Shown here one piece after another: positions 38,401 through 62,073 of a stretch of 64,000 nucleotides of DNA; the stretch's first letter is position 1, and every line of letters begins with the position of its first letter. The stretch spans positions 3,239,501-3,303,500 of the forward strand of contig JAINUG010000014.1 of NCBI GenBank assembly GCA_029706075.1. The letters run 5' to 3'. Source of the DNA: Aldrovandia affinis. Taxonomy: Eukaryota > Chordata > Actinopteri > Notacanthiformes > Halosauridae. The notes beneath the pieces were generated by a model that worked only from the letters and a program-made list of their open reading frames with translations, did no database searches and was not told where the DNA came from. Made by a program: the position numbers and the translations under genes.

Positions 38401-39874
38401 CTATGCAACTTCCTCCCTGTTGCGCCTATGGGAGCAGAGCCGAAGAGCCTCAGTCTGTCATCATCATCAGGACTGTAAGAAATGTTGTTCCTTTTCATTT
38501 CAGAAACCTTTGGGTTGTATCCAAGCAGTGTGGAGTGCTTTACCAAGCGCCCATGCCCATGCCCATGTCTTACTCCATCTGTCAGGAAAATGAAGTCACC
38601 CTGCATCTGGTCTGGATGGACTCTTGTGTTGTCCCCTGTGTTTGTGTGGAATCGTGTGTTACCCTCCGTTTCTGTCTGCTGGGGTGTTTTCCCTTGACCG
38701 TTCCCCCTATCAGGCTGAGGTGCAGTCCGTGTTCTCGGACGGTGCGCTCTCTCTTCACACCCGCAGTCTGAAATACGGGAAGGTGAGGGTTTCTCGTCTG
38801 CGCCAACTTTGGGCAATCTGGCTGCGTAACATTTTCAGTGCAGTCTGCTAGAAATGCAGTTCACTTTATACATGTTATTTTACCTACAAAGGAGATGGCT
38901 AGATAAACGCAGCAGCGTATGTATCTTATGTAATTGTTACATGTGTAGGGAGGGTAAGCCATACAGTTTGTTACAAATATGGAGCTTGGGTACAAGATTT
39001 GGGGATAAATACTTTCCACCATTTCCTCTCCTTTCTGAATTGAAAGTGTTTTTGTTAAAATTTTGTATTATTTTTGACATTTTTAGCATTTATCTGTAAT
39101 GACATTCCTCTCTTATAATTTCCTCTCTGGTGCCCCCTTTCAGCTGGGGCAGGGAGTGCTGGTGCAGGTGTCCCCATCCCTGGTGAAGAGGCAGAAGACT
39201 CACTTCCACAACCTGACCTGTGGGGCCTCCATCATCCTCGGCAACAATGGCTACCTGTGGTTGTACCCCACTCCGGGGCAGCAGGACGAAGAGGCAGGGG
39301 GGTACTACACCAGCATGGAGGTGGGGGCTGGGGCAATGCCATTTGGCACGAGGGAGGGGATGGGGCAATGGGCAGTCTGAGTTTGTGACCTTCGCCTCCT
39401 CATTCTCTTGTCTCAATCTCTGTGCCACCCTCCCGACGAAACCCCCCCAGCCTGTCCCTCTGTCGGATCGGGAGGTGATCTCCAGGTTAAGGAATTGCCT
39501 TCTTGCCCTGGCGGCCCACAAGGTGCTTCTGTACGACACCAGCGTCCTCTACTGCTACGAGTCCTCCCTCTCACACCAGGTAGCTCTTCACCTGGATTCC
39601 CCTCCAGGGGGAGCCCTTTTCTTGGCCTATTTTCAGTGGGTGTAAACGGGGCTTGGCCCCAACTTCTGTAAACGAATGTATGAGTGTTCACCGTAGTATG
39701 TTTTGCGCCCCTGCATTAGCGCTTTAGCCAGGAACATCCCCAAGGGAGTGCCACCTGACACCCCCTCTCTCTTCTCCCTTTCAATCCTTCTAGATCAAGG
39801 ACATTTTGAAGCCAGAGGTCATGGAGGAAATAGTGATGGAGACTCGGCAAAGGCTGGTGGATCAGGAGGGGTAG
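35375..39874 (+). CDS. exosc2: exosc2 (RRP4), exosome cap subunit
   Basis: Exons are 35375-35499, 37184-37285, 37642-37687, 37774-37862, 38219-38284, 38714-38782, 39144-39320, 39451-39579 and 39794-39874. EXOSC2 is a cap subunit of the RNA exosome, which degrades and trims RNA in nucleus and cytoplasm. The N-terminal segment MAVDMRLPTIRK and HLVVPGDVITSDTGFMRGHG precede the S1 domain (VGDVVVGRITEVQQKRWKVE onward) and the KH region (GASIILGNNGYLWLYPTP, DREVISRLRNC). The end is RQRLVDQEG-stop. Exon lengths sum to 884 nt; with the one missing base in exon 4 they would give 294 residues (human 293). As written, exon 4 meets TAG at 37,813-37,815. Introns 3-8 hold no clear element. Confidence 0.96.
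35500..37183 (+). other. exosc2 intron 1
   Basis: The first 390 bp is unique-looking. From about 35,890 to 37,130 it is an old LINE, which ends only about 50 bp before the exon 2 acceptor. Confidence 0.7.
35890..37130 (+). mobile_element. Old degenerate LINE in exosc2 intron 1
   Basis: Scattered frames decode to reverse transcriptase pieces: VNHDILLLKLSKLNFSEKN and FVSYLQNREHC near 35,950-36,050, LLFNLYVHDLPES near 36,130, and MYADDTVIFASGK near 36,183, with the YADD catalytic motif. Later pieces include NYWLxxWPQQ-like and C-terminal fragments. The 3' end is aactagggacgaactttgaa, then gaaaattag and aataaacattaaataaa. Many stops and frame changes mark it as old. The clade is not certain. Confidence 0.8.
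37184..37285 (+). CDS. exosc2: exosc2 exon 2
   Basis: The acceptor is gtcccctcag. The exon encodes RGHGTYMDEEKLTASVAGEV and VNKLICVRPLKT. It ends with two bases of Arg before gtgagt. Confidence 0.96.
37642..37687 (+). CDS. exosc2: exosc2 exon 3
   Basis: This is a 46-nt exon encoding FNGEVGDVVVGRITE, the start of the S1 domain. It lies between cctttcag and gtaagt. Confidence 0.96.
37774..37862 (+). CDS. exosc2: exosc2 exon 4, one base short
   Basis: It reads VQQKRWKVETNSV and then TAG. Reading one frame over from the short C run at 37,808-37,809, the family continuation LDSVLLLSSVNLPGGEL is present and ends at gtaggc. The exon is 89 nt where 90 is expected, so one base is missing at aactccgtc. 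This is a real frameshift or a consensus error. Confidence 0.93.
38219..38284 (+). CDS. exosc2: exosc2 exon 5
   Basis: It encodes RRRSAEDELTMRHYLQEGDL and IS between tttcttag and gtatcc. The donor is the weaker GTATCC form. Confidence 0.95.
38714..38782 (+). CDS. exosc2: exosc2 exon 6
   Basis: It encodes AEVQSVFSDGALSLHTRSLK and YGK, the end of the S1 domain. The acceptor is cctatcag and the donor is gtgagg. Confidence 0.96.
39144..39320 (+). CDS. exosc2: exosc2 exon 7
   Basis: It encodes LGQGVLVQVSPSLVKRQKTH, GASIILGNNGYLWLYPTP and YYTSME. The acceptor is ccctttcag and the donor is gtgggg. Confidence 0.96.
39451..39579 (+). CDS. exosc2: exosc2 exon 8
   Basis: It encodes PVPLSDREVISRLRNCLLAL and LYDTSVLYCYESSLSHQ, and ends before gtagct. 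Confidence 0.96.
39794..39874 (+). CDS. exosc2: exosc2 exon 9
   Basis: It encodes IKDILKPEVMEEIVMETRQR and LVDQEG-stop, almost the human ending. The acceptor is tccttctag. Confidence 0.97.
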   Translation: MKDILKPEVMEEIVMETRQRLVDQEG

Positions 39875-40385
39875 AAAGCAAAGGATTGTGGGTATGTTGA
39901 GACCCCCCACATCCTGACGCCTTGACTCAGGGGGCACCCGACTTTATCTTTCCTGGAATTTGTAACAGAGCACAACATGTACTGACAGGAACCCCAGCGA
40001 AGACTAGGGCTCCAGTACCAGTAGCCATGATGTTTGTGCAGAAAGATTAAAGGCATCCATTCCCCTCTTATTGGTGAGTAAACATTAGATGCATTATGGT
40101 ACAGTACAGTAGTTGCAAATGTATTTGTGAAAACATCTTTGCATTAGTACATTGACAAAGAATCAATGAAAAAAAAAAAAAAAAACATTTTCAAAATGTC
40201 ACACATTTAACGTGGTAATAATTCAAATGTGCTTAGTTAAGCCGTTGGATGTGGGCAGACATGGGGCCAGATCAAAAATGTAACTTTTTGTTTTGTACTG
40301 AAAGCTCAGCATGTTCTGCATTGTTGTATTTTGTATTGTTGCTGTGCACACAAACACCATATTACTGTGTTGAATAAATATTTTG
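39875..40385 (+). other. exosc2: exosc2 3'UTR
   Basis: This is non-coding sequence from the stop to the aataaa signal at 40,373-40,378, with an A run at 40,169-40,185. Confidence 0.65.
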
Positions 40386-40849
40386 TCTACATTTACACCT
40401 GCGTTCCGCTGCTGTGAAGTACAGAGTGCAAATGCAGCCCTCTGCTGTTGGCAGCCCATTTAAACACCCTCTCATTTTGGAGAGGCTGTCCACCAGGGGG
40501 ACACACTTGAAAACGTGCCTTTTTGGCTCCAGTTTGAACATGCCGGTAGATCTCCCTTCCTGCTCTTATAAATAGCCCAGTATATGTGAGCAAGTCGCTA
40601 TATGGGTACAATCCCATCTGCAATTCCCCCGAATCAAGTCAAATCTCTCCTGAGGCAACCTAGTGTGCATATGGATGCTTTCTGTCCTGCGATGGTTGGA
40701 CCCAGTGTTTTCACAGTGGAGACAAAGGTCGTGACATTGAACGATCTATATATCGAGGGGCATTTAGCGTCCTTTCAGGAATTATCAGACGAAATATAAT
40801 ATCAACCTCTCACTTTTTTTTTTTTTTTGTTTCTTGCAAATCAGGAACT

Positions 40850-41086
40850 TTGAGGACGCATGTTCCACGAATGGAGGCCAGAACGCCTACCCCCGAAACC
40901 TGTATAATGTTTATATTTTGATAGGGATTTTTATATATATATTTTTTTCAATAATTTTACTTCAATTAAAGGCTAGATTTCTCTCATATTTTGAGTGTAA
41001 GACCAAGCTGATGAACAACAGACATTTTTTCATAGCCTTTTTTGCTCATCTTTAGCAAGGGTGCCAATAATTCTGGAGGGCACAGT
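40850..41086 (+). mobile_element. Tc1/mariner end remnant
   Basis: The end agggtgccaataattctgga followed by gggcacagta is a typical Tc1-type terminal repeat tip in fish, beside a TA. The 230 bp before it is AT-rich non-coding sequence that may be the rest of the element's 3' region. No transposase remains. The left boundary is a guess. Confidence 0.5.
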
Positions 41087-43219
41087 ATATGTGAATACCT
41101 ATCGAAATCCTTGAGAAATTGCCCCAGATCCACTACCTGCAATATTTGGTGCTATAGTCCTATGGTTTTCAGGGAGTGGTAGTGAGACTTGGGAGATTTC
41201 ACTCTGCATGTTGCTTGTTAAGAGACTAAAGGTATTACGTTCACATGGAGCTTTCGGTGAGTGTCGTGTGCGCCAGCAACCATTTTTTCAATGAAGCCCT
41301 GTCATTTGCTTACGTTGTTGCTTGCTTTTAAGCTCGCACTTGCGTAAAAAAATAAGTTTGAATCCAGTCTATTTTTGCTAAACAAAAAGGAAGGGGATGG
41401 ACAAATGGTGGTGGACAAGCTCATAACCGCTATAAATTGAGATATTTGGTAGCTTATAAATCAGCTTGCTAACTAGGTTAATTAGAGAGCAGGTCCGCTA
41501 GCTAGATAGTATATTGAATAGCAACCTAGCTAGTATTATTGATAAACGCTGTATTTGATTGACACGTGCAAGGCACTGCTTTGCATTAATATTAAGCTCC
41601 ATGTGAACGTAGCATTAGCCTACAACTTTGGAAGTCAGATAAAGTTCTGTTTGAAATGTGGTTGCGAGACCTGGGGTGTGTCCTACATTTGGAGAGAATT
41701 CGGTATATGATGAAGAATAGGATTAATGTCTTTCAATTTGGCAACCAATACTTAATATACGGCCTGAGAATTAAGCATTTGCCACTGTGTACCAATTACC
41801 TTCTTGCGTTATATTTGATCACTTAAACAGCATGTAACACGCATTCTCACGTGACATTGTAAATCTGTAGTCTGCTGTCAATTTCAATGTAATTTTCAAA
41901 TGATTAAGCATTGGGTGAGATGGAAATGGAACAACTGGAATGTTGTAATGGATGGTTTACACATACTAATAAGTAGGACTTCATTAAAAATATACAATAT
42001 ATTATTTAATTTCTCGTTGATATATCAATAAGCAGAAATGGGTTATCACCCCAGCCTTAAACTTTAGTCACATTCATTCGGATCCATTGAGGATGGTGAA
42101 ATGTATGCCCATGGAGGACTGCCGTAATCTCCCTGTAATAGCGCTTACGCACAAACCGCAATTACCCCTTGGTCCACTAGCTGGCAGTCTTTAAGGAGTG
42201 ACACAGCTCGATTTAGTAAGACAAGGTGGTCACAGAACACATCAATAAAGTGCTGCAACAAATAACAGTAGTAGTACAACGGTTTTAAATGACTTGAGTG
42301 AAGTACATATTGGGTGAAGTCTCCCCTAGCTGCAGATTCAGGATCAGTTTTGATTTTTGAACTTAACGTTTAAGGTTAGGAGGAGTGGGGTTACGACATC
42401 TGATTCCAGACCTGCACAATGTCACCCTGGAGCTGCATAATGGGTGTAAAGATCTTACTCCAGGGAAGTGTCCAGACTAAGAGTGCTGATCTAGGATCAG
42501 GTTATCCATACCGGTATTCACTAGAGCTAAAAGGCGAAGCTGATTTTAAATCAGCACTCTTACTCTGAGCTGCTGATTCTCCAATTTGACAATTCAGTTC
42601 CCCCATTTAGCAGACAAATACTCAATTTTCTAAATCTACCACCATAGACTTTAACTCCCCATAAATAAGAGGTTTCCTTCCCAATATGGCAACCCCAACC
42701 AGTCCCCCAGTGATATCTCGGTAACTTCAATTGCAGTATGCCCAATTAACCGCCCAGCTGCCCTGACAATTACACACCAAAAATTACATTAAAATCCCAC
42801 AAAAATCCCACCAGCTCATACTTTTCATATTTTCCTGAATGGATGAATTCCAGTTTTTATTGGTTTCTGCCTTTGCATTGATATTCCAACCTCTCTCCAC
42901 AAAGCCCCTCATGTTCCAGAGAGGACCGGGCGAAGGGAAAACGCTATTGATTTGTGCAGAGCCGAGAGACGGTGGTGACAATAAGGAATGGATGTGAAAG
43001 CACAGGAGTCAGACAGGTTAACAGTCTACTTGTCACTTTATTTAATAGAGAATTAAATCATCTTATAGTGAGCCCAGCAACACAATCTGTGTGCAGAGTG
43101 GGGGGGGACAAAAGGAACGCAACCCATTTAGAATTTATTTTCCTTTTTTAGATCATTAAAACCAACAATTTAAAGTATCTGTGTATACTGAGTATGGGTG
43201 TAACTATTAATAGTACAAA

Positions 43220-43280
43220 ATTATATATATATATATATATATATAATTGTCAATATAATAATATAATATATATATATATA
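43220..43280 (+). repeat. (TA)n tract, Tc1 target
   Basis: The TA dinucleotide run with ATAATATAA breaks is the landing site of the adjoining Tc1 element. Confidence 0.9.
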
Positions 43281-44243
43281 CACTGCCTGGCCCCAAAAAA
43301 ATTTAAATAAGCAAATAGGTAAGAGCCTTCCATTGGATAATTACTGCAGTGATTAATACTGCATTCAAAAAATCTTGAATGATCGTGATCGGCGATCACT
43401 TAAATGTTTGGTGAAATCATAGCGTAAAAAATCAACAGAACTCATGGCTATGTTTAATAGTGAAAGTAAGAGCATTTACACATGCACAATGCGAAGGGAA
43501 CTCAAGGGATTGGGACTAAACAGCTGTGTAGCCTTAAGAAAACCACTTGTCAGTGACGCTAATTGGAAAAAAAGGCTTCAATTTGCTAGGGAGCATAAAG
43601 ATTGGACTCTGGAGCAATGGAAGAAGGTCATGTGGTCTGATGAGTCCAGATTTACCCTGTTCCAGAGTGATGGGCGCATCAGGGGAAGAAGAGAGGCGGA
43701 TGAAGTGATGCACCCATCATGCCTAGTGCCTACCGTACAAGCCTGTGGGGGTAGTGTTATGATCTGGGGTTGCTGCAGTTGGTCAGGTCTAGGTTCAGCA
43801 ACGTTATGTGCCCAAAGAATGAGGTCAGCTGACTACCTGAATATACTGAATGACCAGGTTTTTCCATCAATGGATTTTTTCTTCCCTGATGGCACGGGCA
43901 TATTCCAAGATGACAATGCCACGATTCATCGGGCTCAAGTTGTGAAAGAGTGGTTCAGGGAGCATGAGACATCATTTTCACACATGGATTGTCCACCACA
44001 GAGTCCAGACCTTAACCCCATTGAGAATCTTTGGGATGTGCTGGAGAAGACTTTTCGCAGTGGTCCGACTCTCCCATCATCAATACAAGATCTTAGCGAA
44101 AAATTAATGCAACTCTGGACGGAAATAAATGACATTGCAGAAGCTTATCGAAATGATGCCATGGCGAATGCGTGCCGTAATCAAAGCTAAAGGCGGTCCA
44201 ACAAAATATTAGAGTGTGCGACTTTTTTGGGGGACGGGCAGTG
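43281..44243 (+). mobile_element. Tc1-like element, DD36E type, N-terminally deleted
   Basis: The terminal tips cactgcctggccccaaaaaa (43,281) and ttttttgggggacgggcagtg-like (ending 44,243) are imperfect inverted repeats between TA dinucleotides. Only about 160 bp separates the left tip from the first surviving transposase codons, so most of the N-terminal DNA-binding region is deleted. The element is 963 bp where full family members are longer. Confidence 0.93.
43444..44190 (+). pseudogene. Tc1-like transposase, DD36E, broken at both ends
   Basis: The open frame of 248 codons covers the second helix-turn-helix end ([13 protein letters not shown]-like) and the catalytic core. The catalytic residues are D66 in WSDESRF, D157 in FQDDN and E194 in [11 protein letters not shown]. 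There are 36 residues between the second D and E, which is the DD36E spacing rather than the DD34E of Sleeping Beauty and Tc1 relatives. Upstream, RDRRSLKCLVKS and a TAG precede the frame. Near 44,130 a frame change separates the real ending [11 protein letters not shown]-stop, still legible at 44,165-44,211. Because both ends are lost it cannot encode a working enzyme. Confidence 0.92.
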
Positions 44244-44436
44244 TATATAGTGCCCCTTTAAAGTCACCTTTCATTGCTTTACAGCCTGAAATTAAACCAT
44301 AAGACTTTTTCTACCCTACAACTACCAAGTGAAAAAAAAATCTGAATGTTGATTAAAAATAAGAAACTAGAATTTGTTGTTGTTGATTTATTTCAGGTTT
44401 TTCTCCCAATCCAGTGATCAGTCTTACCCTCTATTT

Positions 44437-44643
44437 CAGGGGTCTTCAACTCCAGGCCTCGAGGTCCGCTGTGTCTGCAGGTTTTTGCTCCAACCACGCA
44501 CTGCACCACCTGATTTCACTAATTAGCTCGCTTCCTGGACCAAGGAGGTAAAGTAATTATTCGAAATCAGGTGGTGCAGTGCGTGGTTGGAGCAAATACC
44601 TGCAGACACTGCGGACCTCGAGGCCTGGAGTTGAAGACCCCTG
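44437..44643. mobile_element. Foldback MITE, hAT type, with 8-bp target duplication
   Basis: This is a 207-bp element whose halves are near-complete inverted repeats. It starts caggggtcttcaactccagg and ends with its reverse complement. The flanks carry the 8-bp direct repeat ctctattt at 44,429-44,436 and 44,644-44,651. A CAGGGGT tip plus an 8-bp duplication is the hAT signature. It has no coding capacity. Confidence 0.95.
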
Positions 44644-44651
44644 CTCTATTT

Positions 44652-45544
44652 CTTCAATTCACCCTCCCCCATGAGCCTGCCCGCCCGAAACTATAGGTTC
44701 AGCCACTCCCCGGGCCGGCAATGAACCGCTTCACCATTTGGTTTTGCCACAGGGAAGCTTTCTGTGCTCGCGGCGAGCTCGTGCCGGTTTTCCCTCCCCC
44801 CTTCTCCTGGGGCGGACAGCCAATCGCTCCTGAATGGGACTCCCGGCCAGAGTCGGGCTGGCACAGCCGGAAAAGCCAGTTATTTTTTGAATTTTGATAA
44901 GGGTTTGACATTTCCTGGCAGTCGCCTGGTAACGCGGTCTCGGTAGCTGCCAGTGACGTGAAAAGCCATCGTGAGTACTCGTGTTGCGTTAAAACAGCTT
45001 GACCAAACCAAATGGTTTCAGCCAGCATAATGCTAGCGTAATGCCCCCAGGCCCTGGGCTAGGAAGCTCTGGGATGTCAATTAAAACACCACTACAAACA
45101 CATTCCTGTGGCAAGACCAGCAAACTGGAAATCCTGCACCCCCCCCCCCCACTCTACAGACGGCCTCCATTTCATCTGGTACTCACTCACCAACGACCTT
45201 GAAGACAAAAGGTCCTTGGGAACGACGGCCGCCAATCTGATCAGCCAAGCGAATCTAGTCGAGAGAAAACTAGGCTAGATGGAGGGGAGAGTGAATGAAC
45301 AAACTAAACGGAAGGGGGGGAAAAGCATCCTCTTGACTCACAGAAACGGCCTTGCGTAGGCCAGGGGAGACGCTGCAACAAGGACAGATGGGAGGAGATA
45401 ATCCGGCAATCCGTCCTCCAAAAATATCACTTACCCGATTGTTATCTGAAAAACACAGAGGTCTCGGGCACACGGGGCTCTTTGGCTCAGAAAAACACAG
45501 GACTGTAGGCAAGGCAACAAAATGAACTGGCAACCATATATATT
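44652..45544. other. Gene-free interval between exosc2 and surf4
   Basis: It holds a SINE fragment (44,765-44,870) and otherwise non-repetitive DNA with a C run at 45,140. No exon was seen. Confidence 0.5.
44765..44870 (-). mobile_element. SINE body fragment
   Basis: The segments ctggggcggacagccaatcg and actcccggcca match the body of the SINE at 62,487-62,871 in the same orientation. The tRNA-like head and the tail are missing. Confidence 0.7.
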
Positions 45545-46873
45545 TATGAATTTTTATTTTTTTTATTCCTTTTTTTCCCTTTATGATCTCAAAAACAAAT
45601 AATCAAAAAAATACATTATAGAAAAACCAATACAGTTTGAGTTTTTTGTTTTTTTGTTTTTTTTTTGTTTTTTCTTCTTCTCTGAACTCATCCTTGAGGA
45701 AAAACAAAAACTGATAAATTACAGGACACGGGGGACTTTCTCTCCTGTTCCGTGTGCCGCTGGGGAGTGCGACTCAAACCCGTTCTCTCCTTTCTCACCT
45801 GGCCTGACGGGTGAAGGCCAGCACACAGCTGTGCCCACGCTCGATGGTTTTGCACACACACAAAAAAAAATCACCCACATCTTATTAAATATCTGAAAAT
45901 AAAATGTAAAACTGCTGTTCAAAGGCCATCAAAGATATTTTATGTCTCCCCCCCACTTAAAAAATATGCAGACTATGCACATCCTCCCCTCACCGATCAC
46001 TGGGAGGTGTGTGTGTCACCAGTGTATACGAGTGGTGGTGATTGGTGAGTGACGGGTGGGGTCTTTCGATTGACGGGTGGGGGGGGGGGGGTGGGGTCTT
46101 TCGATTGACAGGCGTGTGTGTGGGAATACAGTGTTCAGAGCCTGAAGACCCAGCAATAATAGGAAAAGCAGCACAAGAAACACACACCAGCGTGGTGATG
46201 TCGAGGATGCAGGTCCAGTGGGACGAACGTGTCCGAGTTACGTCCTACGCCGCTGCTGACTCAAACCATTAAAACCTTTTCCCCCCTAGCCCTCTTTCCA
46301 CCAAAGCACAGCAAAGAACATTTCTTTCTTTTTTTTCATATATAGAAAAGGGTCACGCACTTCCAACTGAGACAAACCATAAATACATGTGTGTTCACAC
46401 ACACCAACGCTCCCTACAGTAACAATTTAAGAAGCCAACGAGTCTGTGTGGGGGTACAGGATGCTTCCTAAACGCTTTCTAAGTGCACAGAGTCTTATAT
46501 AGGGGAGCCTCATGACTATTGGCACCTGGAGATGTACAATAAAAAATAAATGTAAAAAAAAAAAAAAAAAAAAAAAGATTCAGAATCTCTAGAGTTCAGA
46601 TTCCTTGCTTTTGGACACAAATTCTTTACTCCAGACTCCCAGATTTGATGGAGTATCAGTGAAAGAGGGTCATTTTACTGTATATATACATACACACATA
46701 TACATATAAAGTAATGACCAGCTAATAAAAATGTTTATAAAAAAGTGAACCTGAAAAAGGGTGGGGGGGTAGTGGAAGAGGAGGAGGGAGAGGTGGAGAG
46801 AAAGCCATAGTTGGGGGTGTATGGCGGCTGGATGGCGCTGGGGGTGGGCGGGATAGGCAGGGGGGGCCGGAGG
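45545..46873 (-). other. surf4: surf4 3'UTR (probable extent)
   Basis: This is downstream of the surf4 stop on the minus strand. It has AATAAA-type signals in minus orientation around 45,550-45,575, a poly-A run at 46,555-46,576 and a G run at 46,079-46,092. No other coding is recognisable. The end is inferred. Confidence 0.4.
46555..46576 (+). repeat. Poly-A run in surf4 3'UTR
   Basis: A run of about 22 A on the plus strand. Confidence 0.85.
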
Positions 46874-59793
<12,920 letters not shown>

Positions 59794-59944
59794 TTTCTCG
59801 CTGTGTTGCAGTCCGCTGCGTCGCGACGGTGGTAAGGTTACCTGTCCAGTTATCGCTGGATGTATGCCCCAGGCTCTCGTAGGTGCTGCAACTCAACAAG
59901 GCTACCTCTCGTGCCCAGTCTGTGCAGGGAAAGGCCACCTTCTG

Positions 59945-59962
59945 TCCCACAATGCCTCGCGC
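59945..59962 (+). promoter_or_regulatory. ZNF143/THAP11-like promoter site upstream of surf4
   Basis: The sequence tcccacaatgcctcgcgc resembles the ZNF143 motif (CCCA.AATGC followed by a GCG-rich half). It lies about 150 bp upstream of the surf4 start codon, where such sites are common in housekeeping promoters. Confidence 0.5.
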
Positions 59963-60489
59963 CGAGCTCCACAGCTCCCTCTACAGGACGCAGCGGCCAC
60001 AGCATGCCACGTATGCTGGTTTGGTGAAGACATATTAAGGTGACACTTGTTATTTCTGACCATATCCCTCTTAAAATCTGTAATTAATATTTCCCTCAAC
60101 AACAGCACCACCACCACGTCCCTTTATTGTCCCGTGATATTGAGTGATTCTGCAATTTTGCAGTACTAAAAATAAAAAAATATTTTTTAAAAGGTTAACT
60201 TTTCTTAACTCTTGCTCAATATGTTAATGTTGTAAATGGAAAACTAAAGACAAATTAGATGAATTTGGGTATGTAAAATTAAACAAAATTCTGAGTTATG
60301 TACATTTCAACATCTTATGCAGCATGAAACCTTGCTTTGGCAAAATAAGAATGCAATTTTTCATATATAGATATATATATATAATTAAAACCTTACACAA
60401 TTTTCACATTGGCCTCCATCTGTGTGCCATAACAGTGACTGTCATGTTTTCAGGATTAAAAACACCTATCTTTGTGAGGATCATTGATT
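59963..60489. other. Upstream flank of surf4
   Basis: GC content drops sharply after about 60,020. The rest is AT-rich, with no exon or named element. Confidence 0.45.
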
Positions 60490-60780
60490 GAGTAGTGAAT
60501 TTGAAGGAAAGACACAAAAATGAAGACTGAAGAGCATTCTCAGGAAGTCACGGGTATGGCTACCAAAAGGCATATAAAAAAAAAAGTAAGGGTTTGGATA
60601 TCCCAGTGAGCACTGTTGACTCAATAAAAAAGTGGAAGCTGCATCATACCACCCAGACCCTGCATATAAAAGGCTGTCCCTCCACATTTCGTGATCAAAC
60701 AAGGAGGAGACTTGTGAGGGAAGCCACTGTGAGGCCAAAAATTACTCTAAAAGTGCTAGAGTTCAGTGGCTGAGAATGGA
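60490..60780 (+). mobile_element. Tc1 fragment, N-terminal DNA-binding part
   Basis: The plus strand decodes KKWKLHHTTQT-type residues, then CPSTFRDQTRRRLVREATVR and PKITLKVLE, which resemble the second helix-turn-helix of Tc1-type transposases. Several stops interrupt it, and the catalytic part and both ends are missing. Confidence 0.65.
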
Positions 60781-61125
60781 GTAATAGTGCATCAGTTAAG
60801 AGTAGGACATGATGAGCCTAGATGGGCTGTTCTCATCATTATTATTCTTATGCTCTTATGTTCAACAATATCACACGCTTGCGCACACACAGAGACACCT
60901 GTGGTCACCTGTGGTGCTTTGTGTGTCTTCCCTATATCATACTTTTACTCACATGATTATATTTAATGCACATACACTCAGTGGCCACTTTATTAGGTAC
61001 ACATTTCTAGTACTGGGTAGGACCCCCCCTTTGCCCCCAGAACAGCCTGAATTCTTCATGGCATGGATTCAACAAGGTGCTGGAAACATTCCTCAGAGAT
61101 TCTGGTCCATGTTGACATGATAGCA

Positions 61126-62073
61126 TCACACAGTTGCTGCAGATTTGTCAGCTGCACATTCAATCTCCCATTCCACCACATCCCAAAGGTGCTCTATCGG
61201 ACTGAGATCTGGTGACTGTGGAGGCCATTGGAGTACACTGAACTTATTGTCATGTTCATGGAACCAGCTTGGGATGACGTGTGCTTTGTGACATGGCGCA
61301 TTATCCTGCTGGAAATAGCCATTAGAAGATGGGTTGACTGTGGCCATAAAGGGATGCACACTTGTTGCTACAAGACTCAGGTAGGCTATGGCATTTAAAC
61401 AATGCTCAATTGGTATTAAGGTGCCTAATGTGTGCCAAGAAAACATTCCCCACACCATTACACCACCACCACCACCACCACCAGCCTGAACCGTTGACAC
61501 AAGGCCGGATGGATGGATGCATGGAATCATGTTGTTTGTGCCAAATTCTGACCCTACCATCTGCATGTCGCAACAGAAATCGAGATTTGTCAGACCAGGC
61601 AGCGTTTTTCCAATCTTCAACTGTCCAGTTTTGATCAGCCTGTGCCAACTGTAGCCTCACGTTCCGGTTCTTAGCTGACAGGAGTGGAACCCGGTGTGGT
61701 CTTCTGCTGCTGTAGCCCATCCACTTCAAGGTTCGATGTGTTGTGCGTTCAGAGATGCTCTTCTGCATATCACTGTTGTAACGTGTGGTTATTTGAGTTA
61801 CTGTCCCCTTCCTGTCAGCTTGAAGCAGTCTGGTCATTCTCCTCTGACCTCTCTCATTAACAAGGTGTTTTCACCTACAGAACTGTTGCTCACTGGATGT
61901 TTTTTGAACCAGTTCAACTCTAGAGATGAAAATCCCATGAGATCAGCAGTTTCTGAGATACTCACACCACCCTGTCTGGCACCAACAATCATTCCACGGT
62001 CAAAGTCACTTAGATCACACTTCTTCCCCATTCTGACTTTTGGTCTGAAGCAACAACTGAACCTCTTGACCAT
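61126..62073 (-). pseudogene. Tc1-like transposase, DD36E, frameshifted
   Basis: The N-terminus is MVKRFSCCFRPKVRMGKKCD, then DRGMIVGARQGGVSISETAD. The middle is in another frame: RTTHRTLKWMGYSSRRPHRV and the first catalytic Asp in WSDKSRF. The last part is in a third frame: GGVMVWGMFSWHTLG, second Asp in FQQDNAPCH, and Glu in SPDLSPIEHLWDVVE. Between the last two are 36 residues (DD36E). One frameshift lies near 61,870. A second comes from an extra atcc unit in the run at 61,504-61,524. The glycine stretch is coded by an expanded (GGT)n at 61,461-61,484. The protein cannot be made as written. Confidence 0.92.
61461..61484 (+). repeat. (CAC)n in Tc1 transposase glycine loop
   Basis: Eight CAC/ACC units encode the Gly run before VMVWG on the minus strand; most relatives have three to four glycines. 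Confidence 0.85.

Larger units (their letters stand above)
40386..43280. other. Gene-free interval after exosc2
   Basis: There are no exons. A Tc1-type end lies near 41,086. The remainder is AT-rich with no structure I can name, up to the (TA)n tract at 43,220. Confidence 0.5.

Noticed and set aside
43444-43446. The ATG at 43,444 as the true start of a transposase
   Set aside because: It lies inside the second DNA-binding helix region of the family. The real N-terminus was deleted.
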